Assembly: GCA_036845225.1 (NCBI GenBank)
Contig: DAIUEJ010000048.1
Location: 1 to 19,384 of the forward strand
Direction of reading: 5' to 3'
Source: FEN-680 sp036845225
GTDB lineage: Bacteria > Actinomycetota > Geothermincolia > Fen-727 > Anoxymicrobiaceae
Length of the DNA stretch: 19,384 bases
The notes under the pieces were generated by a model that saw only the letters and a list, made by a program, of their open reading frames with translations, made no database searches and had not been told where the DNA came from. Positions 14,024 to 19,384 of this stretch are shown here, in pieces (position 1 is the stretch's first letter; every line of letters starts with the position of its first letter). The position numbers and the translations under genes were made by a program.

Positions 14024-16532
14024 ACTCGTCGATGCCGCAGCACTTCTTGTATTTCTTGCCACTGCCGCACGGACACGGCGCGTTGCGGCCGATCTTGTCG
14101 CTCTGGCGCTGCTCGGTCTTTGACGGCTCGTCGCCCGCTCCGCTCTCGATCACGTTAAGCGGCTGCCTGTCCCGCTCGACTTCCACCAACTGCGCGTGGA
14201 AGATGTACCTGGCGAACTCTTCCTTTATCGACGCGAGCATCGAATTGAACATGTCGTAGGCCTCGGACTGGTACTCGATGAGAGGGTCCCTTCCCGCCAT
14301 CCCGCGCAGACCGATGCCCTCCTGGAGGTAATCCAGCTCGTAGAGGTGCTCACGCCACTTGTTGTCAACGACCTCCAGCATGACGGTGCGCTCCAACTGC
14401 CGCATGATATCGCTGCCCAACTCGCTCTCGCGCTGGTTGTAAGCCGTCTCCGCATCTTCGAGGATGGTCTCCCGCAGCTCCTCCTGGGTGAGGCCCTCGA
14501 GGTCGAAGCTCTCGGTCGACACCGTGATCGGGTATATCTGGCCGAGGTAAGTGAACATCCCATCGAGGTCCCACTCCTCGGGGAACACCTGCGGGTTCGT
14601 GAATGTCTGCAGGGCTGACTCGATCGTCTCATCGATCCACTGCCTCGCCACCGACTCGAAGTCCGCGCCCTCCAGGAGCTCGTTCCGCTCTTCGTAGATG
14701 ACCTCCCGGTGCTTGTTCATCACGTCGTCGTACTTGAGCAGGTTCTTGCGCACCTCGAAGTTCTGCGCCTCCACCTGTTTCTGCGCCGACTCGATGGCCT
14801 TGGAAACCATGCGGTGCTCGATCGGCACGTCATCGGGGAAGTGGAACCTCTCCATCAGGCCACCGATGGCGGCGGAGGCGAACCTGCGCATGAGGTCGTC
14901 CTCCAGCGACAGGTAGAACCTCGAGACGCCGGGGTCTCCCTGCCGGCCCGACCTGCCTCGCAACTGGTTGTCGATGCGCCGCGACTCGTGCCGCTCGGTC
15001 CCGATTATCTTGAGGCCGCCGACGTCGACTATTCCCTTCCCGAGCTTGATGTCGGTCCCGCGGCCGGCCATGTTGGTGGCGATAGTGACCTGGCACTCCT
15101 CGCCGGCCAGCGCGATGATCTCCGCCTCGCGCTCGTGCTGCTTCGCGTTCAGCACCTCGTGCTCGACCCCGCGCCTGGACAGCAGACTGGAGAGGCGCTC
15201 GGATTTCTCGATCGACACGGTGCCCACCAGCACGGGCTGGCCCCGCTCGTAGCACTCGATGATGTCCTCGACGACCGCCTCGAACTTGGCTTTCTCGGTC
15301 TTGTAGATCAGGTCCGCCATGTCCTCGCGGACCATCGGCATGTTGGTCGGGATCTCCACCGTCTCCAGCTTGTAGGTGTGCTGGAACTCGTCGGCCTCCG
15401 TCGACGCGGTACCGGTCATGCCGGCCAGCTTCTCGTACATCCTGAAGTAGTTCTGGAAAGTGATGGTGGCGAGGGTCTGGTTCTCCTCCCTGATGCGCAC
15501 GCCCTCCTTGGCCTCTATCGCCTGGTGGATGCCGTCGGAGTAGCGCCTGCCGATCATCAGCCGGCCGGTGAACTCGTCGACGATCAGCACCTCGCCGTCC
15601 TTGATGATGTAGTCGACCTCGTTGCCGTACAGCTCCTTGGCTTTCACCGCGACATCGAGGTGGTGCACGAAGTCGGAGTGGACGTTGTCGTAGAGGTTGT
15701 CGACGATCATCATCTTCTCGACGCGGGCGACGCCGTCTTCGGTCACCGCCACGGTGCGCGACTTCTCGTCGACCTCGTAATCCTCGTCCTTGTGAAGCTT
15801 CTTGGCGACCTGCGCGAACTGCTTGTACCACTTGACCGACTCGCTCGCGGCCCCGCTGATGATGAGTGGGGTGCGCGCCTCATCGACGAGGATGCTGTCC
15901 ACCTCGTCGACTATGGCGAAGTAGTGGCCGCGCTGCTGGACCTTGTCGTCGAGGCCCACCACCATGTTGTCGCGCAGGTAGTCGAAACCGAACTCGTTGT
16001 TGGTCCCGAAAGTGACGTCGGAGGCGTAGGCGATGACACGCTCGGGCGGCTCCATCTGCGCCTGTATCAACCCGACGTCCATGCCGAGGAACCTGTAGAT
16101 GACCCCCATCCACTCGCTGTCGCGCCGCGCCAGGTAGTCGTTGACGGTCACTATATGGATGCCCCTGCCCGCGAAATGATTGAGGTAGACGGGGAGTGTA
16201 GCTACAAGGGTCTTTCCTTCGCCGGTCTTCATCTCGGCGATCTTGCCCTGGTGGAGGACGATCCCGCCCATGATCTGGACGTCGAAGTGTCGCTCGCCGA
16301 GCTGCCTGCGCGCTGCCTCCCGCGTCACCGCGAAAGCCTCGGGCAGGAGGTCGTCGAGGCTCTCGCCCCGCTCGTGCCTCTGCATGAACTCGGGGGTCTT
16401 TGCCGCGAGATCCCCGTCGGAGAGCTTCTCTATGTCTTCTTCCAGCTCGTTGACCCTGAGGACAGTGGCCTCGAGCTCCTTAACCTTCTTTGTCTCCCCA
16501 AAACGGAGAGCTTTCGAGACTCCCTTCAGCAC
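14022..16532 (-). CDS. secA: Preprotein translocase ATPase SecA
   Basis: SecA pushes preproteins through the SecYEG channel with ATP. The 836-residue product has the complete order: N-terminal FGETKKVKELEATVLRVNELE, Walker A MKTGEGKTLVATLP (101-114), DEVDSILVDEARTPLIISG, the preprotein crosslinking domain, MTGTAS, ATNMAGRGTDIKLG, QLRGRSGRQGDPG, the helical scaffold (LKYDDVMNKHREVIYEER) and a C-terminal SEC-C zinc motif with Cys820, 822, 831 and 832 (PCPCGSGKKYKKCC). The GTG start matches the usual SecA N-terminus and has AAGGGAG 10 nt upstream. It overlaps the end of the upstream HD-domain gene by 53 nt. An inverted repeat starts at its stop codon. Confidence 0.98.
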   Translation of the reverse strand: MLKGVSKALRFGETKKVKELEATVLRVNELEEDIEKLSDGDLAAKTPEFMQRHERGESLDDLLPEAFAVTREAARRQLGERHFDVQIMGGIVLHQGKIAEMKTGEGKTLVATLPVYLNHFAGRGIHIVTVNDYLARRDSEWMGVIYRFLGMDVGLIQAQMEPPERVIAYASDVTFGTNNEFGFDYLRDNMVVGLDDKVQQRGHYFAIVDEVDSILVDEARTPLIISGAASESVKWYKQFAQVAKKLHKDEDYEVDEKSRTVAVTEDGVARVEKMMIVDNLYDNVHSDFVHHLDVAVKAKELYGNEVDYIIKDGEVLIVDEFTGRLMIGRRYSDGIHQAIEAKEGVRIREENQTLATITFQNYFRMYEKLAGMTGTASTEADEFQHTYKLETVEIPTNMPMVREDMADLIYKTEKAKFEAVVEDIIECYERGQPVLVGTVSIEKSERLSSLLSRRGVEHEVLNAKQHEREAEIIALAGEECQVTIATNMAGRGTDIKLGKGIVDVGGLKIIGTERHESRRIDNQLRGRSGRQGDPGVSRFYLSLEDDLMRRFASAAIGGLMERFHFPDDVPIEHRMVSKAIESAQKQVEAQNFEVRKNLLKYDDVMNKHREVIYEERNELLEGADFESVARQWIDETIESALQTFTNPQVFPEEWDLDGMFTYLGQIYPITVSTESFDLEGLTQEELRETILEDAETAYNQRESELGSDIMRQLERTVMLEVVDNKWREHLYELDYLQEGIGLRGMAGRDPLIEYQSEAYDMFNSMLASIKEEFARYIFHAQLVEVERDRQPLNVIESGAGDEPSKTEQRQSDKIGRNAPCPCGSGKKYKKCCGIDE

Positions 16533-18258
16533 TCGTCGCTAACTCCCTTGGCACTCTTGGAAGCACGCGGGATATGGCCCGCAGCACTTTGCTGTCGTAC
16601 TTCACGCCCCGTTCGAGGTTCATCTCGGTCAGGGCCTCGCTCTCGGACAGCGGCTCTCTGTCTTCGCTCCCCTGGACCAGTGACACGAAATCGTCCACAG
16701 CCCTCAGGATCCCAGCCCCGACGCTCACCGCCCTTCGCTTGTCCACGTCGGCGACCCTGTCCCTCAGTCCTTCCCTGCCGCCCAGGATCTCCGCGGCGAC
16801 GTCCAGGTAATCGACCTTGCCGACGATGTCGACGCCTCCCGCGATGACACCTTCGACCTCGGTCAACTGACGCTGGTCCGCGGCCTCGACACCCTGCCTC
16901 GTGATGGCTCCGATGTCGTGGAGGTAGGCGGCGAACTCCACCTGCTGCGCGTCCTCGGGAGAGAGCCCGAGCTCGCGCGCGACTCCGACGGCAAGCCCGG
17001 AGACGCGGTCGGCGTGCCCTCTCTCGAGCATGCCGGTCTCCTCAGGGATCGCCGAGAGGACCCGGATCGTCTCCAGCAGGTACTGGTCGGTGTCCGCAAC
17101 CCTGTTGTAAGCGTACATGAAGACCAGCAGCGCCGGTAGGACGATTATCAATGACCACATGCCTATCCCGACGAAGATCAGGCCCATCAGCCCGCCCGTG
17201 AAGGCGAGTATTGCGTACGGTAGCCACGACTTCCGCAGCGCGCTCTGGAAATAGACCCCTGTCGGGAACTGGCCCTCCGCCGAGAGCATGAACGACTCTC
17301 TCGCCAGGTAGACCAGGTAGAGCACCCCGGCGCAAACCGCGGCGGCGCCGAGCACCGCCGGCGTGTAGTGGCCGAGGAGCACCGGCTTCTTCGGGAGTAT
17401 CTTGACGAGGAAGAAGAACACCAGCGCGGCCAGGCCGACGCCGGCAAAATCTATCAGGGTCCCGACCACGTCTTCCTTGGTGAGCTTACCGATCTTCTTG
17501 GTCACCAGCACCACCAGCGTCCCGAGAAGGAAGACCCACACGACCTGGACACTGCCCGCCGCGGAGATCTTGCTGTAGGGGACGTTGGGCAGGTTGACCG
17601 GTAGGGCTATCAGAGCCGCGAGCAGCGGCGCCACTCCAAGGCTGATCTCTCCCCCGCCCTTGAGCTCGAGCTCGAAATACGAAGCCAGTGTGAACACGAC
17701 CAGGAAGAACACGAAATTGCTGTAATCGATCGAGCCCAGCCGGGTGAAGATTATCGTCACAACGAGAGTCGCGAGCGCCGCGACTATCGCCACCGGCATC
17801 ACCAGGGAGGTGCCGCCGCCGACGCTTACCCCGCGACCTCTGGTGGCACGTCCCCTCGCGGGCCTGCGCTCCGGAGCGGGCCGTTCGCCTGCCGGTTCCA
17901 TCTCGCCTGTCTCACCCGCCCCTTCAGCGCGGACAGGTTCGGGAAGGCCCGGGCCTTCCTCGGCATCGAAAATCCCTGCCGGGCGCCTTGGCGCCCGCTC
18001 CTCATCGCGAGCCGGGCCGGCCTTCCTGGCAGGCTCCATCCTTTCGGGGGGCGGTGGCGCAGGCGGGCGCAACTCGGGCCGGGGCGTCTCCTCTTCCAAC
18101 CCCGCGTCCGAGAAGTCTATGTCGTCGAAGCCGTCGGAGAAGTCTTCGCCATCGAAGATCTCGCGGCGCGGCCTCTGCGGCCGCTCCCTCGACTTTCTAG
18201 CTCTTCTTTTTTCGGGAGCCCGTCCTTCGTCTTTGCTCCCTGGCTCTTTTCTCGCCAC
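16480..18258 (-). CDS. Multi-pass membrane protein with divergent HD domain
   Basis: The protein has about 592 residues. A long charged, Pro/Arg/Glu-rich cytoplasmic region (to about 145) is followed by roughly eight hydrophobic helices (about 150-385), including ASYFELELKGGGEISLGVAPLLAAL in a style seen ahead of signalling domains in actinobacteria. A C-terminal HD domain has ERGHADRVS and AAYLHDIGAI, the HD metal motif. It lacks the HHE and DGxGYP part of active HD-GYP phosphodiesterases, so cyclic-di-GMP hydrolysis is doubtful. The preferred start is GTG at 18258 with AGAGG 7 nt upstream; GTG at 18279 is possible. Either way it overlaps the HD-GYP gene upstream, and its 3' end overlaps secA by 53 nt. 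A signalling role is inferred. Confidence 0.8.
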   Translation of the reverse strand: MARKEPGSKDEGRAPEKRRARKSRERPQRPRREIFDGEDFSDGFDDIDFSDAGLEEETPRPELRPPAPPPPERMEPARKAGPARDEERAPRRPAGIFDAEEGPGLPEPVRAEGAGETGEMEPAGERPAPERRPARGRATRGRGVSVGGGTSLVMPVAIVAALATLVVTIIFTRLGSIDYSNFVFFLVVFTLASYFELELKGGGEISLGVAPLLAALIALPVNLPNVPYSKISAAGSVQVVWVFLLGTLVVLVTKKIGKLTKEDVVGTLIDFAGVGLAALVFFFLVKILPKKPVLLGHYTPAVLGAAAVCAGVLYLVYLARESFMLSAEGQFPTGVYFQSALRKSWLPYAILAFTGGLMGLIFVGIGMWSLIIVLPALLVFMYAYNRVADTDQYLLETIRVLSAIPEETGMLERGHADRVSGLAVGVARELGLSPEDAQQVEFAAYLHDIGAITRQGVEAADQRQLTEVEGVIAGGVDIVGKVDYLDVAAEILGGREGLRDRVADVDKRRAVSVGAGILRAVDDFVSLVQGSEDREPLSESEALTEMNLERGVKYDSKVLRAISRVLPRVPRELATSAEGSLESSPFWGDKEG

Positions 18259-19384
18259 TTTCCGACCTCTTCCACTCACGCATGTCTTTCTCTATCTCGC
18301 CCCTGACCTCGTCGTAAGAGATCCCATCCGCGGGGGTGCCGCCTGTTGGCTCCGGCGCTTCAGTTCCCTCCCCCTGTGGGACGTTCTCCTCGAGCGTAGG
18401 CTGTTGGGGCTCGAGAGTGAGTTGTGCCTGCTCCTGTTTCTTGGACGGCATCCGCACCCTGCCCTTGAGCGCGCCGGTCCAGAAACCACGCTTGATCGCC
18501 ACCTTCAGGAAGGCGTCCACGACCTCCGGGTCGAACTGTATCCCTTTGCCTCGCACTACTTCCGAAGCCGCGTCGTAAGCGCTCATCGGTTCCCTGAACG
18601 CGACGGGCCTCTGCATGGCGTCGAACGCGTCCGCCACCGACAGTATCCGCGCGCCGATCGGTATGGTGTCGCCGGCCAGCCCGTCAGGGTACCCGCTGCC
18701 GTCCGTCATCTCGTGATGGTGCCTGACGGTCGGAGCCACCATGGCAAACGACTCTTCCTTGCTCACGATGGTCGCTCCGACAAGCGGATGCTTCTTGATC
18801 TCTTCGTACTCCTCGGGAGTAAGCGGTCCCGTCTTGTCCACGACCCGTGGGTCGAGGGCGAGCTTCCCGATATCGTGCAGCAGCGCCGCCTGGCGCAGGA
18901 AGTGCAGGTCCTCTTCCTCGAAGTCCATCTCATCGGCGATGGCGATAGCGATGTCAGCCACCCCGACGCTGTGCCCTTCCATGAACATGCTGCCACCCTC
19001 TACCGCCTCCATGATAGCGAGGGTCGTGTTGTCGCAGACGTCACGCATGGTGCCGTACCTCGTGTACATCACCCGTACCGCGAGGATCGGGGCGAACAGC
19101 AGCACGACCGCGGGGAACTCGAGCTTCACATAGACGATCGCCGCCAGAAAACCGATGCCGGAGTAGAGCAGGTAGCCCGGGAACCGCGGCATCAGTCGCC
19201 GCTGCCAGAACCGGAACAGCTTCTCTCCCTCGGGCGCGAGGACCGGCATGGCCAGCAGCGTGTTGAAGACGAAGAAGACGATCGTCGCCAGTATCCACGG
19301 GAGGACCAGCTTGCCGCCGTTTTTCAGCGTCGCGTCTATGACGCCCCCGCCGGTGTATTTGAAGACCAGGCCGGCGGCGGCGGC
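18197..19384 (-). CDS. Membrane HD-GYP domain protein, probable cyclic-di-GMP phosphodiesterase (5' end outside window)
   Basis: The frame is open to the right edge, so the ATG at 19249 is probably internal. Transmembrane segments LVLPWILATIVFVFNTLLA and YLLYSGIGFLAAIVYVKLEFPAVVLLFAP lie upstream of it and just after it. The cytoplasmic HD-GYP domain follows: EGHSVGVADIA, LLHDIGKLALDP, KHPLVGA, RHHHEMTDGSGYPDGL and RILSVADAFDAM, with all metal ligands of an active enzyme. It would hydrolyse cyclic di-GMP to pGpG or GMP. The C-terminus is a Gln/Pro/Glu-rich tail ending in Arg/Lys clusters (REQRRRTGSRKKKS). The last 62 nt overlap the next gene. The visible part is 395 codons. The N-terminal sensor part lies outside the window. 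Confidence 0.9.
   Translation of the reverse strand, partial: AAAAGLVFKYTGGGVIDATLKNGGKLVLPWILATIVFFVFNTLLAMPVLAPEGEKLFRFWQRRLMPRFPGYLLYSGIGFLAAIVYVKLEFPAVVLLFAPILAVRVMYTRYGTMRDVCDNTTLAIMEAVEGGSMFMEGHSVGVADIAIAIADEMDFEEEDLHFLRQAALLHDIGKLALDPRVVDKTGPLTPEEYEEIKKHPLVGATIVSKEESFAMVAPTVRHHHEMTDGSGYPDGLAGDTIPIGARILSVADAFDAMQRPVAFREPMSAYDAASEVVRGKGIQFDPEVVDAFLKVAIKRGFWTGALKGRVRMPSKKQEQAQLTLEPQQPTLEENVPQGEGTEAPEPTGGTPADGISYDEVRGEIEKDMREWKRSESGEKRAREQRRRTGSRKKKS

Noticed and set aside
14709..16847. Open frame of 712 codons on the plus strand
   Set aside because: It is antisense to secA and the HD gene, with Val/Leu/His-rich composition typical of the reverse complement of a high-GC gene; no domain is recognisable.

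Overview
The window is a 19.4-kb piece of a high-GC bacterial chromosome. Start-codon use (GTG and TTG with good Shine-Dalgarno, SD, sequences), an apparently leaderless smpB, a class E-like sortase and the order secA-prfB-ftsE-ftsX-ctp-smpB-ssrA together suggest an actinobacterial lineage, perhaps a deep-branching or uncultivated one. The placement is an inference; there is no 16S rRNA gene here.

Left part, minus strand (1-1648): an uncharacterised 190-residue protein, then a membrane-anchored sortase, then the 5' part of an ECF sigma factor that starts at a TTG codon and runs off the left edge.

Middle, plus strand (1912-7320): four tightly packed genes for surface-glycan or small-molecule modification. 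They encode a methyltransferase, a family-2 glycosyltransferase, a methyltransferase-glycosyltransferase fusion, and a cobalamin-binding-type radical SAM enzyme. All four end in coiled-coil tails with a recurring aromatic-x-x-x-Leu-Glu pattern. The second gene carries an apparent one-base frameshift that cuts off its tail. This cluster converges on the minus-strand housekeeping block.

Right part, minus strand (19384 down to 7529): a conserved housekeeping array. In transcription order it holds a membrane HD-GYP protein (open at the right edge), a second membrane HD-domain protein, secA, prfB with a classical +1 programmed frameshift, a PHP-domain hydrolase, ftsE, ftsX, a carboxyl-terminal processing protease, smpB and tmRNA (ssrA). 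Gene overlaps suggest translational coupling at HD-GYP/HD/secA, prfB/PHP and ftsE/ftsX. A strong intrinsic terminator follows the protease gene, and smpB has its own promoter. SmpB and tmRNA form the trans-translation ribosome-rescue pair, RF2 ends translation, SecA drives protein export, and FtsEX and Ctp act at the cell envelope and division site.

Points for attention: the four-enzyme coiled-coil cluster, the frameshifted glycosyltransferase, a perfect 31-nt inverted repeat inserted exactly at the secA stop codon and ahead of prfB, an inverted partial copy of the tmRNA 3' end beside ssrA, and the prfB recoding site. I did not see a CRISPR array, an insertion sequence with a transposase, or a clearly new defence system.
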